Below, one piece after another: positions 46,945 to 57,491 of a stretch of 64,000 nucleotides of DNA. The stretch is taken from positions 1,717,299 to 1,781,298 of the forward strand of contig MNCI01015910.1 in NCBI GenBank assembly GCA_015680685.1. The letters run 5' to 3'. The notes under the pieces were generated by a model, which searched no databases, had not been told where the DNA came from, and saw only the letters and a list, made by a program, of their open reading frames with translations. The stretch comes from Gnetum montanum. Taxonomy: Eukaryota; Streptophyta; Gnetopsida; Gnetales; Gnetaceae. Position numbers and translations under genes: made by a program. Numbering within the stretch: the stretch's first letter is position 1; the number at the start of each line of letters is the position of its first letter.

Positions 46945-47564
46945 TCAAACTAAGCTCCAATGATAAGATATTCCCAAACATGGCCACTTTTAAGGATTAC
47001 TTTTCTTTGCCATTTGTGAATCAAGTGTTGGAAGCCATTGTAGGGCATAAATACTATAGTTTTCTAAACATATATAGTGGTTACAATTAGATTCATATTG
47101 CTTTAGAGGATCATTGCAAAACAACATTCATAAGTCCTTGGGGGACTTTTACATACACAAAGATGCCTTTTAGCCTATGTAATGCTCCTAAAACATTTCA
47201 ATGCTTGGTTCATAGCATCTTTTAGCAGCAAATTAGTCACAATGTAGAGATCTTTATCAATGAATTTTCCACCTATGGTGTTGACTTTAAATAAGTGCTA
47301 GACCATCTTGACTAGGTTTTAAAACAATGTATAGAAATTGATCTTAAGCTCTATTGATAAAAGAGGCACTTGATGGTTCAAAAGGATATTATCCTGGAGC
47401 ACTACATTTCAAAGAAGAAGATTAAGGTAGATTTAGAAAAGATACAAGTAATCCAAGGAACCACAAGTTGTCAAAGATGTTAAATCCTTCCTTGGATACA
47501 TGGGTTACTACAAAAAGTTTATCGAGAGTTTTTCTAAAATCATCAAATTGTTAATAGAGCTAAT
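46945..47564 (+). mobile_element. Athila-type reverse transcriptase fragment
   Basis: FKDYFSLPFVNQVLEAIVGH, IYSGYN followed by a stop, FISPWGTFTYTKMPFSLCNA, VEIFINEFSTYG (FMDD box changed to FINE) and VKSFLGYMGYYKKFIESFSK follow the RT order of elements C and D. Stops occur and the catalytic Asp pair is lost. It ends exactly where Copia element F begins, so F interrupted it. Confidence 0.75.
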
Positions 47565-48653
47565 TGTTGACCTTTTGGTATGTCAAAATCTTGGAAAATG
47601 GAGAATGTGAAAACTATGTTTGTGGAATCTTGTAGAATTGGAAAAGACAAGATTAAGACAAAGAGCATGTTGAGACCAAGACGAGAGCTAGATTGTCAAT
47701 CTAAAGTGACAAAGTCTCAACTAAATATTGCAAAAGTTTGAAGAATTCACAAGGATGCACAACATTTAGAAGTTAAAAGAAGATGTTTTGGTAGTTGTTG
47801 AGACGTCCTAGATAAATAGTAGATGTCCTTGATAAGAAGTCTGAATCTCAAGTAAGACGTCCCAGAAAAATAGTATATGCTCCAAGTATAGTTGAAACAT
47901 CCTAGTCCAAACATCCCATGTGGAACATCATAGTAAAAGTGAGATGTTCCACTTGCAAGCATTAAAAATTCAGTGAGATGTCCCAGGCTCGAATGTGATG
48001 TCCCAACTAGCCATTTTCTAGCCATTTCACAAAATCCAATAATCATTTAACAGTGAAAAAGGCTATAAAATAGATGATATCTTTATGAAATGAACAATCA
48101 TTGTTCATATGAATATTCCCTTCATTGTACACATCTTGTGAATTAATTTATTCTTCAATTATTTATGTTTTGTGAGTTAAGTATTGTAATTGGCAAGAGC
48201 CTCAAAGTAAGGAATTTGTAATTTGATTATAGTCTTTCCTTAATTTCTTTTCTTTCTTTGTAACCCTTACGAGGTTGATGTGCTTCTTATGAGAATGCAT
48301 CATTTAAGCTTATTGGGACCTTGCGAGGTTGGGTATGTTTTTTGAGACACCTCATGTGAAGCTCAAGTTATTGTAAAGGTTGTGGGATCATTGAAATCAC
48401 ATTTTGAGCTTGTTGGAACCTTGCAAGGTTGGGTGTGTTTCTGTGTAAAAACATCCCTTGAGGAGTTTAAACTTTGTAAAGGTTGTGATGTCCTTGAAAC
48501 CAAAGGTTTGAAGAAACAAACTATGGAGATGTGCAAGGATTTTATCCTTTGAGTGTAGAAGTACTTAAGTTTGGGAACCATGTACATCTAAGTGTATTTT
48601 TGGATTTAATTAGTGGAACTTATTCAACCCCCCTTCTAAGTTCTTGATCTTCA
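47565..48653 (+). repeat. 5' LTR of element F
   Basis: About 1089 bp. Its first third carries many short repeats built on AGATGTCCCAG / GAGACGTCCTAG (47790-48010); its last third repeats ACCTTGCGAGGTTGGG-type units (48259, 48321, 48418). No 3' LTR is in the window. Confidence 0.65.
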
Positions 48654-48655
48654 AG

Positions 48656-48667
48656 TGGTATCAAAGC
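48656..48667 (+). other. Primer binding site of element F (initiator tRNA-Met)
   Basis: TGGTATCAAAGC, one base different from the canonical Copia primer site, two bases after the LTR. Confidence 0.75.
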
Positions 48668-48706
48668 TTAGTACTCCCAATTTTAAGCGTAATAACTTAG
48701 GAGTGA

Positions 48707-49620
48707 ATGATGGAAGGAACATCATACATCAAACTGCCATTGTTTGATGGGATTGACTTCACATACTGGATGGCTCGAATGTAAGGATTCTTTGAATCCA
48801 TGGAGTTTGATATTTGGGAATCCATCCTAGAGGAATACATGCCATTCATTGACAACACTACAAGTGCTACAAAGCAAAAAAGCAAGTGTACTCATGATAA
48901 AAAAGTTAAGTTTATATTTAATTCCAAAGTTAAAAATTGTCTTTATTGTGCCTTAAGTAAATCTGAGTTTAATAGAGTAGTTGGGTGCAAAAATAAAAAA
49001 AGAGATTTGGGAGATTCTAGAAGCTACTTATGAAGGTACATTTGTTGTTAAGCAATACAAGCTTATAGTTTTATAAAGTGAATATGATAAATTAAAAATG
49101 AAAGAAGGAGAGAAGATAAAAGATTACTTTTCTAGATCAAATGACTTAGTTGTAGCTATTAGAGGGACAGGAAAGAATTTACCAAAAGTTAATGTGATTA
49201 TTAAAATGATTAGAACATTGCAACTTGAATTTAGACCCAAAGTAACAACCATAGAGGAAATTAGGAATTTCTCAATCTTGAAGTTTGAAGAGCTTCAAAG
49301 TACACTCATAACTTACAATATGAATCTCATAAGTAAAGTTGTAATCAAAGAAAAATCCATTGCTCTCAAAAGCTCATAAAAAATGAAGGATTCATTGGTG
49401 CATAAAGCAAATAGTGAAGATGAATTGGCTCTACTATCAAGAAGAGTTCAAAGACTACTAGCTCGAAAAGGAAAGAGCTTCAATCAAACTGGCATCAAAG
49501 GTAAAGAAAGAGGTAAAAATTTCAAAAATTCTAATTTTGATGCAACTTCTATATAATGTTTGGTTTGTGATGGGCAAGGCCATGTGGCCTCTAAATGTCT
49601 AAGCTTTAGTAGGTTGTAAA
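48707..49620 (+). pseudogene. Copia gag (UBN2/Retrotran_gag type) with CCHC zinc knuckle
   Basis: Begins MMEGTSYIKLPLFDGIDFTY and continues WMARM, stop, GFFESMEFDIWESI, the typical N-terminus of plant Copia gag. After a frameshift near 48995 the segment with MKEGEKIKDYFSRSNDLV and LQLEFRPKVTTIEEI matches the UBN2 core (49098-49379). At about 49558-49600 CLVCDGQGHVASKC is a complete CX2CX4HX4C knuckle. Two or three stops and one frameshift. Gag would form the particle and bind element RNA. Confidence 0.8.
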
Positions 49621-49878
49621 AAATGGATTCAAGTGAAGTTGAAAAGAAAGGTAAAAATCTTTACACTAGCTAGGATGAGGAATTGAGTGAGGAGGAAGTA
49701 GATGATACTACTACAAATTTACATCTTATCTACATGGATCTTATACATGAAAATTTCATAAAAATCTTTGAAGAGCTTAATGGTAATATTAAGGATAGGT
49801 ATAGTATGATGTGTGAGGGAATTATTTCATTTTAAACTTTATTCAAAAATATGAGAAGAACTATACATAAAAAAGAAG

Positions 49879-50484
49879 ATGAAATTTTTGAACTTTATGC
49901 TATATGCTCCTTTTAAAAGGAAAATCTCAAATCTAAAGGTTGAGGTTCAATTGTTAACCCAATTTTATGAGCAAAAGTGCAATGATCCATTAGGTACAAG
50001 ACCTAGTGAAAATTTGGAAATGCCACAAGATTTGCACAATAATGGAGATATTGAAGAAGCTTCTCAAGATATCATTTGCACAAGTATGATATCATCTATA
50101 TGGAGAAACAAACCCAGGTTTTAATGTGCAATTCAAACTAGAGATACTACGTATTTCTGTTGTGAAATGTATGGGCATGTACAATCCTATTGTGAATTTC
50201 CTTTAGAACAAAGTAACATGGCTATATGGTCCTACCAAGAAAAGCCTAGAAAGTGTGATTTGCAGGATACAAAAGCTTGGAGACTTGAAGAAAAAAATGA
50301 AGAAATAACTACAAGAGATTTTGGAGGATTAGAACACAAGCATGAAGAAGCAACAACCTCAAATGAATTAATAGATTCAAACAATGATGTTAATGATAGA
50401 AAAGGTAAGGATAGTTACATGCTAGTGAGGTACTTTATGATGGAGGACCTCATCTCAAACTTGAATAATCTTGTCATTACTTAG
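49879..50484 (+). pseudogene. Unassigned coding remnant downstream of F gag, with CCHC-like motif
   Basis: Two neighbouring frames (49879-50124 and 50167-50484). YFCCEMYGHVQSYC at about 50150-50192 looks like a second zinc knuckle whose first Cys is Tyr. The rest is acidic and not recognised. Could be the linker before Copia protease or part of another element. Confidence 0.35.
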
Positions 50485-50589
50485 GAGCAAGCAAGGTAAG
50501 AAACTTAAGTATAATTTTAATTAGTTGACTTACTAAAATTAGTTTTTGCTTAGCTAATACTAGTGGTTAGAAATTTTTTTGAATGGGTG

Positions 50590-52250
50590 CTGAAACACCT
50601 CAAAAAATGCAAAGTCATTTTAGCTTCCCCAGGCCTTGCAAACCGCGCAAGCACTATGGCAGTTCATCAGGAGGAGAACGCTCTGAGTCCGAGCCAGCCA
50701 GTTCGGCAAATTTTCTACTTTAGGTGTAAACAGGCTCTACGGCTCATCCTGCCTGTCCACCTAAGTAGCTCGCTCAGTCAACAGCCTACTCAGAAATGAC
50801 GTGGAGTTGGCAGCAACATTTTGGGTGCACCAGGAATAGTTCGGCACGTTTTCTAAGTCATGATGTCTGCTACGCTACCCCTTGTCATGCCTCACCATGT
50901 AGCGTAGCAAGCTTCGGAAGACAGTTGCAGAATGAAATGCCATGCTACGCTACGCCACATAACATAGCGTAGCATGGCAATAACTTCACCAACAGTTCCC
51001 CACGCTCAATTTCAAATCCTTCATCAATGTCCCTTTCTGCTAGGAAGCAGCGGACCATGTCTGCTGCTATGCTACACTGAGCTACAAGGTGCAGCGAGGT
51101 GTAGCAATCCTGTGGAAGAGACAGAAGGTAGCTCAAAGGACAGAAGTAGCAAAGTTCGCGAGACATGCATCGCAGGAAGCAAAGTTGATAAAATCAGCAA
51201 AGCTTTCGCGACTAAGGCCGGTTGCTACGCTACGTTATGTTACGTAGCGTAGCAAGCATGCATTGCACATATAGTAGAACGAACAACGAGATGCTACGCC
51301 AAGCATGCTACGCTACAAAGCACAGTAAGGCATGCGGGTGGTTATACGACATCAATGCACTTCACCTAATTGGACTGTTGGCACACATCTCCAGACGCTG
51401 ACGATGCAATTACGGCGTGGTAGGTTTACAATTATAGTATAGCAGGTTTGCATTACAACGGTCTTGCAGGTCCAACGGTCATATATGACATGTGTGGTGC
51501 CATCAGGTCAACGTGCATCCTTTGGTCCTATAAATACCCCGAGAAATAGCATTCAAAGTAGTTCAAAAATTTTGAATGAAACGGCTTTAAAGGGTTCGAA
51601 ATTTTTCGGAAAACAGCATTCAAAAGAGGTCCAATCCCTGGTTCAGTTGGCACTCTTTCGCTAAGTCTCATACTCTTTCTTTTTCTCTGGTGTTCAAGCT
51701 CTCTCCCCAGCACTTTACGACAATATTGTAAGCTTCATGTTTGACACTGCAAATAGTTAGCACTTTTAGTTGGTATTTTGTCCTATCCCCCCTTTTTCTA
51801 CCAGCTTGGTAGAATCCCTGCACTGTCAATGTCTAAGTCCACCCGAAAGTGTACCACCTACTTTGATTTACTCATCCTGGTTACTCTTGGGATCTCTGCA
51901 CTCCATCACGCTATGCAACCGATTGTATCCGCCCTAACAGAGCAAGTCTGTAGCTTCAGAGTGGTGCAATTTTCTAACTACATTTTACTTTATTTCTTGC
52001 TTATTGTCTTGTTCACATTATTTTTTCTGTTTTATTCACTTTCAAGCATTACTTCACATTATTGTCGCATTTTTCTGCTTTATTTACTTTCAAGCATTAT
52101 TTCGCATTTCCGTTCCCTCTCAAAAGTACATGTTGCAAAAGGCTATATAGATGCCGACGTAAGTCCCTGTCTGATCGACCAGATCGTTCAGGGTGCCCTA
52201 TATTCGCACACACCCAGCATGGCCCTCCCGCGGGTACGGGGTCAAAATTG
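50590..52250 (+). repeat. Probable 5' LTR and leader start of element E
   Basis: Contains TATA box CTATAAATACC (51528-51538) and about nine copies of words related to TAGCGTAGCA or its complement TGCTACGCTA between 50860 and 51320. A TG start near 50589 is possible. No primer site was identified with confidence, so the LTR end is unknown. Confidence 0.45.
51528..51538 (+). promoter_or_regulatory. TATA box of element E
   Basis: CTATAAATACC in a GC-richer context, about 1.6 kb before gag; fits the LTR promoter. Confidence 0.55.
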
Positions 52251-52329
52251 TCGCACCCGTCAACCCCTCGGTGTTTTCCAGCCACCGACATTTTCGGTTG
52301 CTACAGTTTTCTAGCGCTAGAAGGAGGGC

Positions 52330-53055
52330 CTTTTGGTGCCTTTTCCGTGTGTCACGGTGGTTCTGTGAGCCTTCTATACCCTAATACACATAAGTGTAAA
52401 TGCGATACCCTCCTGCGGTTGTTTGCGCTTTGTGAGGTGTAGATCGTTCTCCTCGACAATTCCTCGAGAGCCCTATAGAACACAAGGCCTCCAATTGTCG
52501 GCTAATTAGCTCTTTTACGGTTGTCTCGCATGCATTCTATATCCCATCTCGTGTGGTACAGACTGATCGCTTCGATGGTCCCTCGGGAATCCTGCAAGAC
52601 ACAAAGCCTTTTTTGATCACTAGTTAGCTTGCCCATCTTACAGTTGTCTTGCATGCGTTATGTACCCCATCTTGTGTGGTACAAACCAGTCGCTTCAACG
52701 ATCCTTCGGGGATCCTGCAAGACACAAAGCCTTCTTGTTAGCTTGCTTGTCTTACGGTAGTCTCGTAAGCCTTCTACACCTTGATACGCATTAGCATAGA
52801 CTTGACACCCATCTGTGGTTGTTTACATGTCGTGTGGTGTAGATTGGTCGTCTCGACGGTTCCTCGGGAGCCCTACGAGACATAAAGCCTCTGACGGCCT
52901 GTTAACTTACCTTCCCTTTTTTACAGTTGTCTTGCACGTGTTCTACACCTTAGCTCGCATAGACGTAAACGTGACACCCTATTGTGGTTGTTTGCTTCGT
53001 GTGTGGTGCAGGTCGATCGCCCCGATGGTTCCTCTAGAATCCAGCAAGATGTAAA
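52330..53055 (+). repeat. Leader minisatellite of element E, about five units
   Basis: Units of about 115-190 bp with the core GTGTGGTxxAG, ATCGxTTCGAxGGTTCCTCG, GGAxCCTGCAAGACACAAAG. Copies near 52435, 52555, 52678, 52840 and 53010, with an extra partial unit at 52330. It lies between the LTR region and gag and has no lasting open frame. Confidence 0.8.
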
Positions 53056-53149
53056 GATTCTTTTTCACCGTTTCTTTCAATTTTCCTATTCGTTTACACT
53101 CTTTGGCATAGCTTTTGCGCTTTGCTTTTGCATAACTACCTACTTAACA

Positions 53150-55509
53150 ATGGCTTTTTCAACTACCGCAGCCAATGCCTTCAACGTGGAAACCCCCTTC
53201 AACATTGAAATTTTCGTTATGGTTCAAGGCACTACTGGTGCCGAACAACCGTCGAATCTAACGTTGGAAGCACGTTGATCTCTCAGAATTCAAAACCGGG
53301 GACTTGAGGGATTAGCCCAGCAACATGAGCATTACAGTTTCCTTTGTGCAAAGGTGCAGGCTAATTTGCCCTTGGATTTACACGAACTTGAAGAAAAACG
53401 TAGCTTCGAGTTGACTTACTATAATGGGAAGGAATTCGTTCCCACTCCCGACGTTTCGTTATCTTTAACATAAGCATATCAAAGGCTGCTGGATCAATTA
53501 ATCCAGTTGGCTAGGCTTAGGGAGTAATAGGACACCGTGTCCAACTAGGACGACGCCTTTCAAGATGGACAGGAGGAACTCAATTCCCAAGCTAACGAGG
53601 GAGATCAAACTAACCCCGTTCTTGTCCCACCTACCCAGTTCTTCTGGGCCAACCTACTATCTGTCATTGCGCCCTTTGCCATCGCACCTATGCTTCAGTA
53701 GCCTACAACCGCAACGGCAATGGTTAGCCATGTCACATTCTCAGCGTATCATCGCCCCTATTCCCCTGTTGCATTTGCAGCAACTGTGCCCCCGTAAACT
53801 GTTTATCAGCACATTCTTGTAGTGTGTAACACGCCTATCACAGCTACCCTACCGAATGTTCACACTATACCTACTTCGTAATCGCACATAACTTCCATGC
53901 CAATTCCTATGTACACGTCTATTCCACCCGCTGTGGCAGGCCCTGACTCGTCCACATGGTGGACCCCGTTCGCTTCTTCGTCTATTTTACAACTATCGCA
54001 GATGTCTCACTACATTCGCCCTCAAACCTACCCAACCCTGCAACAGTACATCCTAGCATGGGGCCATGGTTTGTCCCACTGGTGACCCAAACGGTCTATC
54101 TGGTGGCTCAACCTGCTGTTACTGCTCCGATAGTACCACCGACTAAGTGGTGGACAGCGCAAACAACACCTTTAGTGGGGGCGGCCCCAACGGCACTGCC
54201 GATGAGTCAGCCCGCCATCGCCACCATGTAGCATATGGGAGCTGCCACTGCAGTCCCTCAACCATCCATAACGTCACAGGGTCTGGACCAAGCATTTCAG
54301 CTCATCCAGACCCTCATTGAGGAAATAAAATGCCTTAAAGCTATTGGGTCTGACACGATACAAGTCATGGACTTCTATCAAGACGACCCCGTCAGCCCTG
54401 TAATCCCAGCTTTGACGTTACCTCTAGGGATGTCTCTCTTGCACTTCACGAAGTATGATGGGGAGGGAGATCCCAACGTGCATCTTGTCACTTTCAAGTC
54501 TGAGTCTTTACTATTGCAATAATGGCTGCATACAATCATTCACGTTTTCGCCATGTCCCTAGCCAGGAAAGGCCTAGATTGGTATCGCGTGTTGCCACAC
54601 TCATCCATTTCAACTTTGGAAAAGCTCCTGACCTAGTTCGTGACACGCTTCAAGTACAACTTGAAGCCAGAAACCACGCTAGATCAGTTGATGAGCGTGA
54701 AACAAGACACGCTAGAACCAGTCCAAAAATTTATTCAATGATGGAGCGCAACCCTTAACGAAATCCATGAGCCCATTGCGGAGGCCCACTTGTGGGCTAT
54801 CTTTAAGGGTGCAGTAAATGACTTCATCAAGTCTAAACTATACTATCTCACTCCTTGCTCTCTCAGTTAGGCTTTCGCTCAAACTAAGAGCATACAGGAC
54901 GTGGCCGAGGCAAGCAAAGACTCAGCCTACATCGCTTACAAGAACACCTTCACAAAGAAGGACAAAGGTAAGGCCCCAACAACCATAGTGGCCGCTGTGG
55001 CAATCGAGGCCAAGCCCAAACCTAGCAGTAGCGGTAGCAAGAATAACAAGAAATTGGTCATACCTGCGGCTAACCCTGCACACAAACTAGGCCAAGCATC
55101 GCAACCTGCTGCACCTACGCTTGAGACATTTGCATACACCAAACCCAATTTTGAGCGCAAAGATCGCTCGAAATACACCCCGTTGCCTCTCAAACCTTCA
55201 GAACTCCTAAAGCAACTGTTGGCAATAGGGTACATCCAACACAAGTAGATGTTAGAAGAAGCAAACGTAAGACATCAATGCTACTGCGAGTTCCTTAGGA
55301 ATCCTTCTTTGGCCTTGCCCAATGAGCCTCTAGTTCCTAGGGGTTTCAGGCTAGACAGGTTTTGTAACTACCACCAACTATGTGGTCACATCACGGATTA
55401 TTGTTTGTCGTTGCAGGATGACATCCAAAGATTAATCGATCTGGGGAAGTTGGTGCTGAACAAAAGCAATCCAATACGCCTGAAAATCAATCTATGTATG
55501 TCTACATAG
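53150..55509 (+). pseudogene. gag of element E
   Basis: ATG at 53150 begins MAFSTTAANAFNVETPFNIE. A long Pro/Thr-rich N-terminal part (to about 54300) is broken by stops. The Retrotrans_gag core follows: LLHFTKYDGEGDPNVHLVTF (about 54440), then MSLARKGLDWYRVLPHSSIS and FVTRFKYNLKPETTLDQLMS across frameshifts. A Lys/Ala-rich linker leads to CNYHQLCGHITDYC (55365-55406) followed by LQDDIQRLIDLGKLV, the CHHC-type knuckle plus helix typical of Tat gags. Many stops look like changed CAG or CAA codons. Confidence 0.8.
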
Positions 55510-56290
55510 ATCCCCTCAATGCCAATAATGTCGGTTACGTAATCAACATCATCGGCATTGACAATGACCCTAGGCCACCCTTCCAACCATTTGTGATCCG
55601 TGTGCCTTAACGTAGTGCACCAGCACCACCAACGGTTGGTCCAAGCTCGCAGCTACCCTTCATCCTGAAAGTCCCACCATGGGCATCCATCTTTGCACCA
55701 CCTATTGGTGAGGCCATGCTGTCCCGTCAGTTAACACCTCTAGCTCCATTCGTCATCAAGGGTCCGACGTCTTCGACAGCCCCTAGCTCGTGCAATAGAA
55801 TTGAACAACCTCCTCACCCCATAAGGTGAGAAGCCCATTGGTCGAGCGAGACGTCGAAGGGAAGTATCGTCAAGGGTATTCCCAAGCCTATGCCTTCGCC
55901 CCTTGCATCCACACCTTTGTCACCAAAGACGAAGGTTGACACGGTTACGCAGCTTGTACCACCCGGCTGACGGGGATTTGAACCCAGATCTGAGGTCACC
56001 TCTCCTCGGGAGATTCGTCTTCTGGGACGAATAGAAGAGGAAGAAGGCATCAAACAAAGGGGCGGCCAAGATCTTCTGGACGCCCTCACCCAGGTCAAGC
56101 AAGTTCTAAAGCAGAATAATGCTACACCGAGCTTGTACGACTTAATCATGACATCTGTACCCCATCGAGAAGCTCTAGTCCGCATATTAACGGTGATTCT
56201 GGTCGAAAAAAACATGCTAGCAGAAGAGGAAGTGATCCACTCAGTAATGCTTCCCTCTGTACCTGTAGAGCCCATGCCACCCTAATTAAG
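55510..56290 (+). other. Gag-protease linker of element E
   Basis: Pro-rich, weakly coding; plus-strand translation is broken by stops. The antisense frames here are not supported by splice signals or domains. Confidence 0.5.
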
Positions 56291-56740
56291 TTTCCGTAAC
56301 AATGCCATTAGGGAAGATCCTAAAGGGGGTCAAGTGACTACGGCGCCTCTCTTCATCACAATTCGGGTCGGCCAACACCAGATCTGAAGGATACATGTTG
56401 ATGATGGGGCAGCCACAAACATCATTTCCTTCCCTATTGTGGATAAGTTGGGATTGGTCGACCGGATCAAATCAACGACGACATCGTGTCTAAGGTCCTT
56501 CAACGGGGCACACATCCTAGTGAAAGGCACAGTTCACGTAAACTTCGTAGCAGGGGACTAGTTCCACATAGATGCAACATTCATCGTAGTCGAAGAAATG
56601 CCCATGTTTAACTTGATCTTAGGAAGATCATGGTTAGCGCAACTTAGGGCTGTCTCCTTGCCTATACACTAGGAAATCCACTTACCATACACAGGTAGGG
56701 AGGTGATAATTTGTGATGACGAAGTGGCAACACAAGCAAT
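56290..56740 (+). pseudogene. Aspartic protease of element E
   Basis: RIHVDDGAATNIISFPIVDK (56390-56450) holds the active-site region; the usual D-[ST]-G is DDG. NLILGRSWLAQLRAVSLPIH (56609-56670) is the conserved C-terminal signature of Tat proteases. Three in-frame stops. It ends just before the left repeat array, where RT should follow in a standard element or an intron in Ogre. Confidence 0.75.
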
Positions 56741-57069
56741 CAGCAATGTAAACATGGAACAGGGCTCAGAGGTTACAACCTCTGAGAATGAAGTGCTTGT
56801 TCATGCATGCATTAATCATTCAACGGAAGGACCGGCTTAGTGAGCCAACTCCCAAATCAAAAACGCATGGGTCGAGTTGCCCTTCCAAGCAGAGGACAAT
56901 GATGTGAATAAGTGCCCTGGCGAAACACCTTGGCCTTACGTTTCGATCAACCCACGACAGGTCAAGAAGCAGCTACGCACAACATAGCAACCCTACTCCT
57001 TCCTACCAAGTTGCCATCCCTTGTACATTCGCCGTTTCCTTGCCTTGTTAGTATGCCGTTCTTTCAACA

Positions 57070-57345
57070 TGTTACGCAATGGCCTGAAATGGCCTAAAAC
57101 TAGCACCATTGCTTTCCACTTTATTAACATGCCATTTTTCTAGCATGCTACGCTAATGGCCAGAGATGGCCTAAAACTAGCATCATCATTTTGTTGCTTT
57201 GTTAACAAACTATCTCTTTTGGCAGTGGCCTGAAATGTCCTAAAACTAGCATTGTTGCCTTTCGCTTTGACATGTTACGCAACGGCCTGAAATGGCCCAA
57301 AACTAGCAATGGTCCAAGATGGCCTAAAATTAGCATACGAGAGCA
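57070..57345 (+). repeat. Left array of a 25-bp motif flanking the antisense gene
   Basis: Five copies of GGCCTGAAATGGCCTAAAAC followed by TAGCA, starting near 57082, 57160, 57226, 57284 and 57314, spaced 30-78 bp. Related copies in the same orientation lie on the other side of the antisense gene (61520-61975). Confidence 0.8.
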
Positions 57346-57491
57346 TGAAAACTTTACATAGTACACAAGTTAACATAAAATCAGTTTCTTTTCTGAAGTT
57401 TTTATTTCATTCAAAATTTTCTCCTATTAGCAATGTTTGCAAAATTTTCAAAAATTTAGCATTTCCAATTAAAAAAAAAAATCCCATGCTA

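Larger units (their letters stand above)
47565..50590 (+). mobile_element. Element F: Copia-type LTR retrotransposon, 5' part
   Basis: 5' LTR 47565-48653 (TGTTGACC to CTTCA), primer site TGGTATCAAAGC (48656-48667) and a gag frame from 48707. No protease, integrase or RT follows before the GC-richer element E begins near 50590, so F is truncated or was cut by E. Right limit is approximate. Confidence 0.7.

Noticed and set aside
51778-52442. Open frames of 178 and 126 codons on the plus strand as element E proteins
   Set aside because: Composition and position fit LTR/leader DNA; the frames overlap each other and run into the leader repeats, with no domain.
54090-54105. TGGTGACCC as a primer binding site for element E
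   Set aside because: It lies inside the gag frame, far from any LTR end.
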